From positions 1-24,768 of the forward strand of contig CAZCOA010000042.1 of assembly GCA_964500225.1 (NCBI GenBank): a stretch of 24,768 nt of DNA, written 5' to 3'. Each line of letters begins with the position of its first letter. The first letter of the stretch is position 1. Below the pieces are notes generated by a model. That model made no database searches, was not told where the DNA came from, and was given only the letters and a program-made list of their open reading frames with translations. This DNA is from JAAYDY01 sp964500225 (lineage in GTDB: Bacteria > Planctomycetota > Phycisphaerae > FEN-1346 > JAACEH01). This document shows positions 8,500 through 16,252 of this stretch, in pieces. Made by a program: the position numbers and the translations under genes.

Positions 8500-9840
8500 A
8501 TGGGGCTTCGTTCAATGATGGGCACAGTGGTTCTTCTGATCACAGCGGCGGAAATTCTGACACAGCCCGCCTGTGGTGCGATCTATTATGTCGCGCCAAA
8601 AGGAAACAACGCCGCCCAGGGCACGGCCGAGGCCCCATGGCAGACGCTTGCCAAGGCCATCGATGCGGCCGTCGCCGGCGACACGATCGTCCTGGCCGAG
8701 GGCAGCTACGAGTTCGCCTTGCCGAAGAAACCGCTGGACGGTCGCATCCTCACAATCCATGCTGCAACGGATGCGACAAACAAGGTCACCGTCACCGGCC
8801 TGAAGACCGACTACGACGGTCGCTATTCCTTCCTGCGATTCGAGGGACTGACGATTCCCCAGCCAGTACGCATTCACAAGGCCCGTTGGGTGCAGTTCGT
8901 TCGTTGCCGCTTCAGCGGCACAAGCCACTGGGGCATCGGGTTGATGGAATGTGAGAATGCGGGCGTCTATGGCTGCGAGGTGGCCACCGACACCGACTCC
9001 CAGATCATGATGGGCGGACTGAAGAAGGCCGAGTTCCGCTTCAACGAGGTCACCCAGGGCACGTCCGACGCCTTCCAGGGCAACGGCGACGACATCCTGA
9101 TCGAGGGCAACTGGGTTCATGACATGCGACGCAAGGAAGGCGCCCATGCCGACGGCCTCCAACTGGGCAACACGCGGCGACTGACGCTGCGGGGCAACCT
9201 CTTCGAGTGTTCCGACATGCAGACCCTTTTCCTGAGCTGGACCAGGAAAGAGACCACCTACGAGGACATCGTCATCGAGAATAACATCTGCATCACCGCC
9301 CAGGTCCACGGCCTGACCGTCACGCCCTCGACCGATCTGACGATCCGCAATAACCTGATCATTTGCGACCCCAAGCATCCTTACAGCACGCAAACGGTGA
9401 ACCTGGACAACCTCCAGGGCAAAGTCGTCCTTCAAAACAACATCCTGCACCTGTTCGGCATGGCCAAACGCGAACAGGACGTCGTCGCGGCCAACCTAGT
9501 GATGAAAAAGCACTGGGCCAAGGACAACTGGGGCTCCGAGTTGCCGGTGGTCGATCCGGCAATGCTCTTCGTCGATCGGTCGGCCCGTGATTTCCGCCTG
9601 AAGGAAGGCTCCCCTGCCCTGGGCGCCGCAGTGCCCGGAACCGTGCCGCCACAAGACATTCTGGGCCGCGAGCGTCCCAAGGACAAACCGTCCATCGGGC
9701 CGCTGGAGCGGCTGCCCGAGGATAAGCCCTTCATGGAGATGTGGCAGGCCTATTTCCGCAAGATGCAGGCCGAGGTTCGTCCGAGCGATCCGCCGCCGGA
9801 GCCGGCCGCGGCGGCGCCTGCGGCGGCCCCAACACCGTGA
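8500..9840 (+). CDS. Secreted right-handed parallel beta-helix protein (DUF1565-like)
   Basis: A 446-residue exported protein with a signal peptide (basic n-region, hydrophobic 8-20, likely cleavage after Ala27). The mature protein opens with IYYVAPKGNN...PWQTLAKAIDAA..GDTIVLAEGSYE, the typical start of DUF1565/right-handed beta-helix proteins. It continues through rungs spaced by N-x-x-x/I-x-I-x-x-N patterns such as DDILIEGNWVHD, RRLTLRGNLFE and DIVIENNICIT, with an H-x-D-G-x-Q motif (HADGLQ) in the rung region. It closes with SPALG...D-I-L-G-R-x-R-P...SIGPLE, the usual end of the fold, then a Pro/Ala-rich tail of about 25 residues. Such folds include polysaccharide lyases and glycan-binding proteins; no catalytic set can be assigned here. 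ATG 8500 is preferred over ATG 8488 because GGAGG at 8490-8494 fits only the former. It is divergent from the importer operon, which may share its substrate. Confidence 0.88.
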   Translation: MGLRSMMGTVVLLITAAEILTQPACGAIYYVAPKGNNAAQGTAEAPWQTLAKAIDAAVAGDTIVLAEGSYEFALPKKPLDGRILTIHAATDATNKVTVTGLKTDYDGRYSFLRFEGLTIPQPVRIHKARWVQFVRCRFSGTSHWGIGLMECENAGVYGCEVATDTDSQIMMGGLKKAEFRFNEVTQGTSDAFQGNGDDILIEGNWVHDMRRKEGAHADGLQLGNTRRLTLRGNLFECSDMQTLFLSWTRKETTYEDIVIENNICITAQVHGLTVTPSTDLTIRNNLIICDPKHPYSTQTVNLDNLQGKVVLQNNILHLFGMAKREQDVVAANLVMKKHWAKDNWGSELPVVDPAMLFVDRSARDFRLKEGSPALGAAVPGTVPPQDILGRERPKDKPSIGPLERLPEDKPFMEMWQAYFRKMQAEVRPSDPPPEPAAAAPAAAPTP

Positions 9841-9884
9841 CAAGGGGCTGGCTGTTCCTTCACTTCGAACCTCGCACCCGGTGA

Positions 9885-9912
9885 TTGATTGGGCAGCCGC
9901 CTTGGGTATAGT
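9885..9912 (+). promoter_or_regulatory. Probable promoter of the glycosidase-like gene
   Basis: TTGATT at 9885-9890 and TATAGT at 9907-9912, spaced 16 bases. The start would be near 9919, giving a leader of about 68 bases to ATG 9987. It implies the gene can be transcribed independently of the beta-helix gene upstream. Confidence 0.55.
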
Positions 9913-9986
9913 ATCGCTTCGCACGCGACCGGGCCACGGCGGCGACGGGCGCGTGATGTCGTATGCCTATGAAAGGAGATGGGTTT

Positions 9987-12503
9987 ATGTTCCGCGAGAA
10001 GGAACGGACACTCAAGCGGGTCATCCTGGAGACCGGCCTGAAAGTGTTCACGCGGCTGGACGACGACTCGATCCGCGAAAGGTGTCGCACGGCCATCGAC
10101 AACTGGCGACGTCTGATTCAGGACGCCGACGAAGTCTCGGTTCTACTGTGGATCGGCGACGGCGACGAGGTGTTCAACTTCACCGGCGACATGAATGCCG
10201 AGTTCAAGTGGAACGATTGCGTCGGGTTCAACAACCTTCAGTACAACGCCTATCCCGAGAATCGCCACTACCGCATGGGGCGTGCGCGGCCCTATATCGA
10301 GAACCCGCCGAAGTTCACGCCGGCCGACCTGAAGCGCGTCATCGCGATCTTCAGGACCACGGCCCGCGAGATGTGCGGGGTGGAGATCCAGGTCGGCACC
10401 ACGATCGACGCCGGACCCGAGTTCGTCGAGAGCAAGTTCAAGTTCGAGCGGCACGGCGAGCTGCTCAAGGGCGGCCCCAACAGCGACATGCCCAAAAGCC
10501 TGGCATTCCTGTGCTGCTACGCCCGCATGGCCGCCGACACGTATCCCTACGCCGGTTTCCCCGGCGGCGTACCTGAAGGTACCCACTTCGGAACGTTTCT
10601 GGGCCGGCAGTTGCGGCTGTTCAGCGAGGCGGTCGGGCTGGACTACGTCTGGCTCTCCAACGGCTTCGGCCTGACCCACTACGCCTGGAACTACCTCGGC
10701 GAGGTCTTCAACGGTCTGGAATACCATCCGGAGCGGGCCCCTGAGAGCATCAAGCAGTTCGTCTCGTTCTGGGACGAGTTCCGCAAGGAATATCCCACCG
10801 GCCGCATCGACATCCGCGGCACCAACTACTCGATCGGCATGGACGCTACGAGCCACGGCATCGACATCCGCGAGATCTATCGCCGCGGCAGACTCATCAC
10901 GCCCGCGCCGAACCCGCCCTGGGGCTCGGCAAACCTCGGCCTGGAGCTGGCGTCGCACCTGTCGCGCATGAGTTCCACGCCCACGCGGTCCATCCTGTTC
11001 CGCTACTACATCAACGACAGTTGGTTCTCCGTCGTGCCGTGGTACGACTACTACAACCGCGAGCCGTTCGACATCTATTGCCCGATGGCGTGCAGCCGCC
11101 TGAACGACCGCGGCGAAGCCGAGGGCGCCACCGACATGAGCGTCATGACCGTCAACACCGGCCATGGCGAGATGCCGCCGACGCAGGCCGGCGAAGTCGA
11201 GCCGCACATCCGCCGCGCGTTCAACCTGGCGCCCGACGAGGCCGGGCCCCTGGTGTGGGTGTATCCGTTCAGCGAGTACCAGGACGAGTTGCACCGCCCC
11301 AACGGACAGATTCAGAAATCGTTCTTCGGCGACTGGTACGTCGCCCGCGCAATCGACACGGGCCTGCCCCTGAACACCGTCATCACGACCGACAACTTCG
11401 CCAAGGTGGTCATGGACAACCCGAAGGCCCTGGCCGGCCGCATCCTCGTGGCGCCGACGCCCGCGGCCGACTGGAAGTACGCCCAGCGGCTGATCGACTT
11501 CGTCAAGGCCGGCGGCAAGGCGCTCCTGTACGGGTCGCTGCACGACGCGCCGCCGGACCTGCTGAAGCTGCTCAACGTGAAGATCGACGCGCCAATCGAC
11601 GGCGACCTGGACGTGTCGCTGAAGATGGCCGGCGACGTGTTCGACGTGAAGGGCAAGAAACGACCGCTGCGCCACATCGGACGCATCTGCGACGGCGGCG
11701 TCTGCGAAGTCGTGGCCGACAAGCGACTGAAGTGCACTTCCGTCCGGGCGACGGTGGCCCTTGGGACCAAGCGGCGCGTCTATGCCCTCGTTCGCAAGAG
11801 CCGCTCGTGGAAAGGCGGCCAGGCGGCATGGATTCGCGGCAGTCTGCCGTTCGACGCGCAGCCGACCAGCCTCGAGCCGATCCTCTTCAGCGCCGACGAG
11901 TCGCACGATGCCACCGAATGGATGCGGTACCTGCTAGCCGACCTGGGCATCGTCATCCGCCAAAGGCGCCACGACGCCGCCACCAAGGCCATGAGCCTTC
12001 TGGTCTCACGCACCCGTGGTGGATACCTGTTCAACGGCCACAAACGCGACGCCACCGTCAGCGTCGAGCTCAGCTTCCCCGACGGCGCGCCGCTCATGGT
12101 CGAGCGACAGGCACGCATCAAGAAGAACACGGCCGGCTACTTCTTCGACCGCTCGTTCCATCACGAGTGCTTCGCATTTGTGCGACAGGAGGCCGAGTCG
12201 CTGGTCAGCTACAAGGAACTCTCGACTCTCCCGCACGAGGGCCGGGCGTTCAACATCCACGGACTCAAGGATGCCGTCCTCACGCTGTATGCGCCGCACG
12301 ACGCGATCGCCAACAAGACGCTCAAGGTCCGGCGCATCATGCCCTACACGATCCAGGATCCGACCGCCGAGGACCGGTTCAAGAAACTCTACAAGGTCCG
12401 CGACCTGAGCGAGCTGGAACGCGATCTGACGTGGAAGGTCGATCCGGTGACCGGCGCCGCCGTGGTCGAGAAAACCACCGGCTCGGTCCAGGTTCGATGG
12501 TAG
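9987..12503 (+). CDS. Uncharacterised large protein, TIM-barrel glycosidase-like with class-I-amidotransferase-like middle domain
   Basis: An 838-residue protein with no signal peptide or membrane segment, so probably cytoplasmic. I do not recognise the family with certainty. The first about 430 residues have a TIM-barrel glycosidase look: repeated hydrophobic strands followed by aromatic and polar clusters, for example GTFLGRQLRLFSEAVGLDYVWLSNG, GRIDIRGTNYS and LFRYYINDSWFSVVPWYDYYN. Residues about 444-530 (FFGDWYVARAIDTGLPLN...GRILVAPTP...LIDFVKAGGKALLYGS) resemble the Rossmann-like beta-galactosidase trimerisation/GATase1-like domain. The rest is beta-rich and may form C-terminal sandwich domains. 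ATG 9987 is chosen over ATG 9963 because GGAG at 9975-9978 is eight bases upstream. It lies downstream of the secreted beta-helix gene, so action on an imported oligosaccharide is a reasonable but untested idea. Confidence 0.85.
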   Translation: MFREKERTLKRVILETGLKVFTRLDDDSIRERCRTAIDNWRRLIQDADEVSVLLWIGDGDEVFNFTGDMNAEFKWNDCVGFNNLQYNAYPENRHYRMGRARPYIENPPKFTPADLKRVIAIFRTTAREMCGVEIQVGTTIDAGPEFVESKFKFERHGELLKGGPNSDMPKSLAFLCCYARMAADTYPYAGFPGGVPEGTHFGTFLGRQLRLFSEAVGLDYVWLSNGFGLTHYAWNYLGEVFNGLEYHPERAPESIKQFVSFWDEFRKEYPTGRIDIRGTNYSIGMDATSHGIDIREIYRRGRLITPAPNPPWGSANLGLELASHLSRMSSTPTRSILFRYYINDSWFSVVPWYDYYNREPFDIYCPMACSRLNDRGEAEGATDMSVMTVNTGHGEMPPTQAGEVEPHIRRAFNLAPDEAGPLVWVYPFSEYQDELHRPNGQIQKSFFGDWYVARAIDTGLPLNTVITTDNFAKVVMDNPKALAGRILVAPTPAADWKYAQRLIDFVKAGGKALLYGSLHDAPPDLLKLLNVKIDAPIDGDLDVSLKMAGDVFDVKGKKRPLRHIGRICDGGVCEVVADKRLKCTSVRATVALGTKRRVYALVRKSRSWKGGQAAWIRGSLPFDAQPTSLEPILFSADESHDATEWMRYLLADLGIVIRQRRHDAATKAMSLLVSRTRGGYLFNGHKRDATVSVELSFPDGAPLMVERQARIKKNTAGYFFDRSFHHECFAFVRQEAESLVSYKELSTLPHEGRAFNIHGLKDAVLTLYAPHDAIANKTLKVRRIMPYTIQDPTAEDRFKKLYKVRDLSELERDLTWKVDPVTGAAVVEKTTGSVQVRW

Positions 12504-12527
12504 TCGCTTCTAAGATCACGTATGCCG

Positions 12528-12565
12528 GGGCCGGCCGCACCATGCGACCGGCCCTCGCTGTTTCG
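12528..12565 (+). terminator. Possible terminator after the glycosidase-like gene
   Basis: A strong hairpin 25 bases after the stop codon: arms 12528-12539 and 12543-12554 pair over 12 positions with one C-A mismatch and a three-base loop. The following tract (12555-12565) has only a weak T content, so termination is plausible rather than certain. The rest of the 12504-12710 gap shows nothing else I can support. Confidence 0.45.
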
Positions 12566-12710
12566 CATCATGGCGCCCAACACACGCCGATTTGCCCGCC
12601 GTGACCTCGTGCCGCCAAGCCGCCTGACCGCCGGAACACGGATCCCCAGACAACACCACTGAGACACGGTAAGTGGAAACTGCCCCGCCGCGTCACCGTT
12701 CGCAGAGCCT

Positions 12711-13007
12711 TTACCAGGTGTGCCGAAGCGCGTCGCCCCATTCGCCGCAGTACCACCGCTGCCCGTCCGGCATCAGGAGAAATGGCGGCATCCAGGACGT
12801 TCTTGCGAGGAACTCGTCGGGACCGCTATCCGAGGCCGTTTGCGACAACCCAGGAGGCTCCCGAGCCGCCAACGCGCACAACAGCAGCACAATGGCCATG
12901 GCCACCGCGAAGGCGCCGAAGGATTCGACAAAGCGTTTCACAAAATCATCCTCCCACCGGCGGACTGCGGCCCAGTGTGAGCGCAGAATACCGGGTATCC
13001 GTTTCAT
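12711..13007 (-). CDS. Small single-pass membrane protein, hypothetical
   Basis: A 98-residue product that I do not recognise. The N terminus is basic and amphipathic (MKRIPGILRSHWAAVRRWED). It is followed by one clear membrane segment at about residues 30-48 (FGAFAVAMAIVLLLCALAA) and a C-terminal part of about 50 residues with Trp/Pro/Cys (SWMPPFLLMPDGQRWYCGEW). No ribosome binding site is visible before ATG 13007. It starts 50 bases after the end of the BtuD-like ATPase gene on the same strand and could be cotranscribed with that operon. The composition and the well-formed membrane segment favour a real gene, but it may also be chance in GC-rich sequence. Confidence 0.5.
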   Translation of the reverse strand: MKRIPGILRSHWAAVRRWEDDFVKRFVESFGAFAVAMAIVLLLCALAAREPPGLSQTASDSGPDEFLARTSWMPPFLLMPDGQRWYCGEWGDALRHTW

Positions 13008-13057
13008 ATCGGTCGGTCGCCGTCGAAACTTGATCTATTCTGCTGCAACATCATGGC

Positions 13058-13861
13058 TCACGCCGGCCTCACCAGCGGCTGAACCACAGGCTGACCCGCC
13101 GATCCGGTCGAGACCTCAGCCTCGATCCCGTACACGCGACGAATCAGCTCGGCCGTCACCACCTCACGCGGGCAACCGGCCGCCTCCACCCTGCCCTCTC
13201 TCAGCAGCACCAGCCGATCACACAGCGCCGCTGCTACGTTCACGTCGTGCCCCGCACACAGACACGCCTTGCCCTGATCGTGGACCAGCCGCCGCAACAA
13301 CTGGTACAACTCGTACTGGTGACGAAGGTCCAGGAACGACGCCGGCTCGTCGAGCACCAGCAACGGCGACTCCTGGACCAGCGCCCGGGCCAGCATCACC
13401 CGCTGCCGCTCGCCGCCGCTGAGCTCGTCCAGCATCGTGTCGGCAAACCGTCCGGCATCCACGCAGTCCAGCGCCCAGCGTGCCTTGGCTCGATCGTCCT
13501 CGGTCTCGAACCCCAGCGCCCCCATGTGCGGGCTGCGGCCCATCAGGACGGCCTCCATCGCCGTGAACGCAAAGGCCGCGTGGCTCTCCTGCGGCAAATA
13601 GGCCGCTTGGCGGGCGTATTCCCGCCGCCGCTGTCGCAGCGCATCGCGACCGTCCACCACGATCCGCCCCGACCCGCCCTCCAGCAGCCGCATCACCAGC
13701 TTGATGAGCGTGCTCTTGCCGCTGCCGTTGGGACCGAGCAGCCCCACCAGTTCCCCGCGAGCCACCTCCAGCGACACATCGCGCAACTCGAACCGTCCGC
13801 GTCCGTAGCTGAATGACACGCGATCCACCCTGAGCATCGGCTCGGCCGAAGTCGCCGTCAT
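13058..13861 (-). CDS. btuD: BtuD/FecE-type ABC transporter ATPase
   Basis: ATPase of a type II importer for corrinoids or ferric siderophores, 267 residues. Walker A GPNGSGKST is at 43-51, the Q-loop YLPQES is near 88, the signature LSGGERQR begins at 147, Walker B LLVLDEP is at 167-173 and the switch histidine is His205 (AGHD). The helical segment MEAVLMGRSPHMG is typical of the BtuD/FecE/FhuC group. Its ATG overlaps the permease stop codon by four bases (ATGA), so translation is coupled. The open frame upstream of 13861 is the shadow of the permease gene. A C-terminal tail of about 20 residues beyond the ATPase core is unremarkable. The exact substrate is not readable from this subunit. 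Confidence 0.9.
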   Translation of the reverse strand: MTATSAEPMLRVDRVSFSYGRGRFELRDVSLEVARGELVGLLGPNGSGKSTLIKLVMRLLEGGSGRIVVDGRDALRQRRREYARQAAYLPQESHAAFAFTAMEAVLMGRSPHMGALGFETEDDRAKARWALDCVDAGRFADTMLDELSGGERQRVMLARALVQESPLLVLDEPASFLDLRHQYELYQLLRRLVHDQGKACLCAGHDVNVAAALCDRLVLLREGRVEAAGCPREVVTAELIRRVYGIEAEVSTGSAGQPVVQPLVRPA

Positions 13862-14880
13862 AAGGTGCCCCCCCGGATGCCCCGGCCGCAGACCAGCAGA
13901 AGCACAAAAAACGGCACGCCGCACATGGCCGTCACGATCCCCACCGGCAGGCCCCCGCCCACCTCGTAGGGAACCAGCAGCACCAGACGGTGAGCCACCG
14001 TCAGGAAGATCGCGCCGCCAAATACGCTGAGCGGCACCACCAACCGATGGTCGCTGCCGAACATCATGCGCACCAGGTGCGGCACGATCAGGCCGACGAA
14101 CCCGATGGGCCCGGCCAGACTGACCGACATGCCGGCCAGCAGCGATGCCACGACGAATGCCGTCCGGCGGTGTCGCTGGACGTCGAGCCCCAGGCTGGCG
14201 GCCACGTCTTCGCCGAAGGCCAGCAGGTTGAACCCCCTCGCCTGACCGACGAACACCGCCAGCCCCGCCGCAATCAAGACGGCCGCCACCGCCAGTTCGC
14301 CGCGCTGGTCGCGCGGGCTGCCCAGGCCGCCCATGAGCCAGAAGACGAGTTCGTTGCGCAGCCGGTCGCCGGCCAGAGCCACGGCAAGCATGATCGCCGC
14401 CGAGAAAAACGCACTGGCCACCACGCCCGTCAGAATCAACCGATACGGGTCCAGCCGCCCACGACGCTGCGCAATGAGATACACGACGGCGATCGCCGCC
14501 AAGGCCATCAGAAACCCGCACACGCCCGGCAGACTGACCGTGCCGCCCAGGGGCAGATGCAAATAGAGCCACGCCGGCGGCAGCAACAACGTCCCGAGAA
14601 TTACGCCGAGACTAGCCGCGCCGCTGACTCCGAGAACGTACGGATCGGCCAAAGGATTGCGCAACAGCGCCTGAAACGCCGCGCCGCTGACCGCCAGGGC
14701 CGCCCCTACCAGCGACGCCGTGACCACTTCGCCGACACGTCCGCCGATCATCTGACGTTGCGCCGGTCCGTCCACCGCAAAGATGTTTACCGGCCCCACC
14801 GCGAGCGCCGCCGCCGCGACCACCAACCATGTCGCCGCAGCGACGAGAACGACGGTAACGTATCGGCGTGCGGTCAGCAT
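13858..14880 (-). CDS. btuC: BtuC/FecD-type ABC transporter permease
   Basis: Integral membrane subunit of the FecCD/BtuC family, 340 residues and highly hydrophobic, expected to have about ten membrane helices per monomer. Family landmarks are ISGAAFQ-type SGAAFQALLRNPLADPYVLGVSGAA near residues 65-90, GFNLLAFGEDVAASLG around 220, and SLAGPIGFVGLIVPHLVRM, the loop that contacts the ATPase. The start ATG at 14880 shares its A with the last base of the binding-protein stop (TGATG), indicating translational coupling. The frame upstream of this ATG overlaps the binding-protein gene and is not used. Together with its neighbours it forms a complete importer with the gene order binding protein, permease, ATPase. 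Confidence 0.92.
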   Translation of the reverse strand: MLTARRYVTVVLVAAATWLVVAAAALAVGPVNIFAVDGPAQRQMIGGRVGEVVTASLVGAALAVSGAAFQALLRNPLADPYVLGVSGAASLGVILGTLLLPPAWLYLHLPLGGTVSLPGVCGFLMALAAIAVVYLIAQRRGRLDPYRLILTGVVASAFFSAAIMLAVALAGDRLRNELVFWLMGGLGSPRDQRGELAVAAVLIAAGLAVFVGQARGFNLLAFGEDVAASLGLDVQRHRRTAFVVASLLAGMSVSLAGPIGFVGLIVPHLVRMMFGSDHRLVVPLSVFGGAIFLTVAHRLVLLVPYEVGGGLPVGIVTAMCGVPFFVLLLVCGRGIRGGTL

Positions 14881-15800
14881 CACGGGGCCACTCCCTCGGC
14901 GCCCTCGGCCGCCGCGCCGCCGTGGAGCGTCCGCGCGAGCAACTCCGCCGCATCGGCCATGCGCGGACCCGGGATCGTCAGGTATGCCTCGCGGAGCACC
15001 ACGACACGCCCCGACGCCACCGCCGGAATCGTCGGCCATCGCATCCACGGCTCGCGGTACTGCTCGTCCGTCAACCCAGGGGCAATGTCCCCCGGCGCAC
15101 TGATCAGGATCACCTCGATCGGCCACTGCGACACCTTCTCGAAGTGCACGCGCGGGTACCCCTCGGCTTCGACAACGTTCTCGCCGCCGGCGGCGTCGAG
15201 CAACTCCGAAACAAACGTTCCGCGGCCGATCACGCTCACCTGGTTGCCCTCGCCCAACACGCTGGGAAACACCATCAGCGTCCGGACGCGCGGCAGAGAC
15301 GCCGTCTGCCGCCGCACGGCCTCCAGCCGCTCGCGCAGCTCGTCGGTCAGAGCCGCCGCTCGCTCGGCCGCACCGACTTCCGCGCCCAGCACACGAATCG
15401 CCTCGTACACCTGCTGCACCGTGTCCATCGGCGGAGCAATGCAGCGAATTCCCGCAGCCGTCAACCGCCCGTAGCTGTCGGCCTTCGACGTGTTAAAAAC
15501 CACCAGGTCCGGACGGACGGCCAGCAGTTCCTCGAGGCTGAAGTCCGTGTAGCTACCGTAGACCGGCAGCATCAGGGCCCGCGGCGGATAGCGGCAGTAA
15601 GCACTACGGCCGACGACGCGGTCCCCCACGCCCAGGGCGAACAGAATTTCCGTAGCGCTGGGCACCAGGCTCACGACCGTCCGTTCGGCGGGCGGCCGGG
15701 ACGGTGGCGCGCGGTCTTCCGTGCAGCCCGTCGCCGCCAACGCGACAACGGCCGCCCACAGCGCCATACCACCACAGAAACGCAACCCACGAACGCTCAT
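14880..15800 (-). CDS. btuF: BtuF-type periplasmic binding lipoprotein (corrinoid or iron chelate)
   Basis: Class III binding protein, 306 residues. The N terminus has a signal sequence ending in AATGC with Cys26 as likely lipid-modified residue, although Ala at -3 is a weak lipobox. The mature part begins with RTVVSLVPSATEILFALGVGDRVVG, the hallmark of BtuF/cobalamin-type binding proteins. It continues with GSYTDFSLEELLAVRPDLVVFN and the second-lobe motif VIGRGTFVSELLDAAGGEN. ATG 15800 is chosen because it puts the signal peptide first; the longer open frame to 16250 is upstream noise. No Shine-Dalgarno is present, and a promoter ends eight bases upstream, so the mRNA may be leaderless. No cobalamin riboswitch was found, so B12 remains the likelier but unproven ligand. 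Confidence 0.88.
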   Translation of the reverse strand: MSVRGLRFCGGMALWAAVVALAATGCTEDRAPPSRPPAERTVVSLVPSATEILFALGVGDRVVGRSAYCRYPPRALMLPVYGSYTDFSLEELLAVRPDLVVFNTSKADSYGRLTAAGIRCIAPPMDTVQQVYEAIRVLGAEVGAAERAAALTDELRERLEAVRRQTASLPRVRTLMVFPSVLGEGNQVSVIGRGTFVSELLDAAGGENVVEAEGYPRVHFEKVSQWPIEVILISAPGDIAPGLTDEQYREPWMRWPTIPAVASGRVVVLREAYLTIPGPRMADAAELLARTLHGGAAAEGAEGVAP

Positions 15801-15807
15801 AGCCGAG

Positions 15808-15836
15808 AGTCTAGGAGGGAGTCGAAAAAAAGTCAA
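15808..15836 (-). promoter_or_regulatory. Promoter of the btu-type operon placing the start at the initiator codon
   Basis: On the minus strand TTGACT (15831-15836) and TAGACT (15808-15813) are spaced 17 bases. The expected start site falls at or within a base or two of the A of ATG 15800, which would give a leaderless transcript. Confidence 0.55.
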
Positions 15837-16124
15837 AAGCGATCCGTGCCGCGGCGAAATGCCGGGAAGTCCCGACGGCCCCCATGCGTTGTCTGAACGA
15901 CGCACGGTCGCATGCAGGACACCTTGAGAAACGACGATCTGCGACCGTGCGCGGCAATGGTTCGGTTGGGGCGCTTGGGTGATGCGGACCGACCCTGAGC
16001 CCGGCGCCAGGGCTCGGCGCCGCAGCCTATGGTGCGAGGCGGCGGGGTGTGCCGTGGACGTTGCCGCGGCCCCCCGCTCGCCGTCATGCCGTGTCCCCGG
16101 GCGTCGCCCAGTCGGCAATTCACC
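15837..16124. other. Intergenic region between divergent promoters, rich in inverted repeats
   Basis: About 290 bases with no credible gene on either strand. Besides the 12-bp inverted repeat at 15901-15951, an 8-bp inverted repeat (16099-16106 with 16131-16138) reaches into the spacer of the promoter at 16125. The stretch near 15997-16022 has overlapping GC-rich palindromes (GAGCCC/GGGCTC, GGCGCC twice). No match to a B12 box was seen. Confidence 0.5.
15901..15951. repeat. Perfect 12-bp inverted repeat with 27-base loop
   Basis: CGCACGGTCGCA at 15901-15912 is exactly reverse-complementary to TGCGACCGTGCG at 15940-15951. It lies upstream of both divergent promoters. It could be a bipartite operator, the stem of a small RNA, or a terminator-like structure without a T tract. 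Confidence 0.7.
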
Positions 16125-16154
16125 TTGACCCGACGCCCGATGTCTGGGTATAGT
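16125..16154 (+). promoter_or_regulatory. Promoter of the site-2-protease gene
   Basis: TTGACC at 16125-16130 and TATAGT at 16149-16154, spaced 18 bases. The start would be near 16161, leaving about 90 bases of leader before ATG 16253. One arm of an 8-bp inverted repeat (16131-16138) lies in the spacer, where a repressor could act. Confidence 0.55.
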
Positions 16155-16252
16155 CGCGGCGTGTCGGCCCTCCGTCTGCACAACAGAGGCTCCGCACACG
16201 GCTGCCTTTGCTCTGCAGCCGCCGAACGACTGGCCCTCCACGGGATGCAATT

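Noticed and set aside
12569..12661. A 30-codon plus-strand frame after the glycosidase-like gene
   Set aside because: Too short, no ribosome binding site, Arg/Pro-rich and located behind a probable terminator.
15801..16250. Cobalamin riboswitch upstream of the BtuF-type gene
   Set aside because: Reading the minus strand I found no B12-box-like stretch or the conserved core, and the best promoter lies downstream of this region, leaving no leader to hold a riboswitch.
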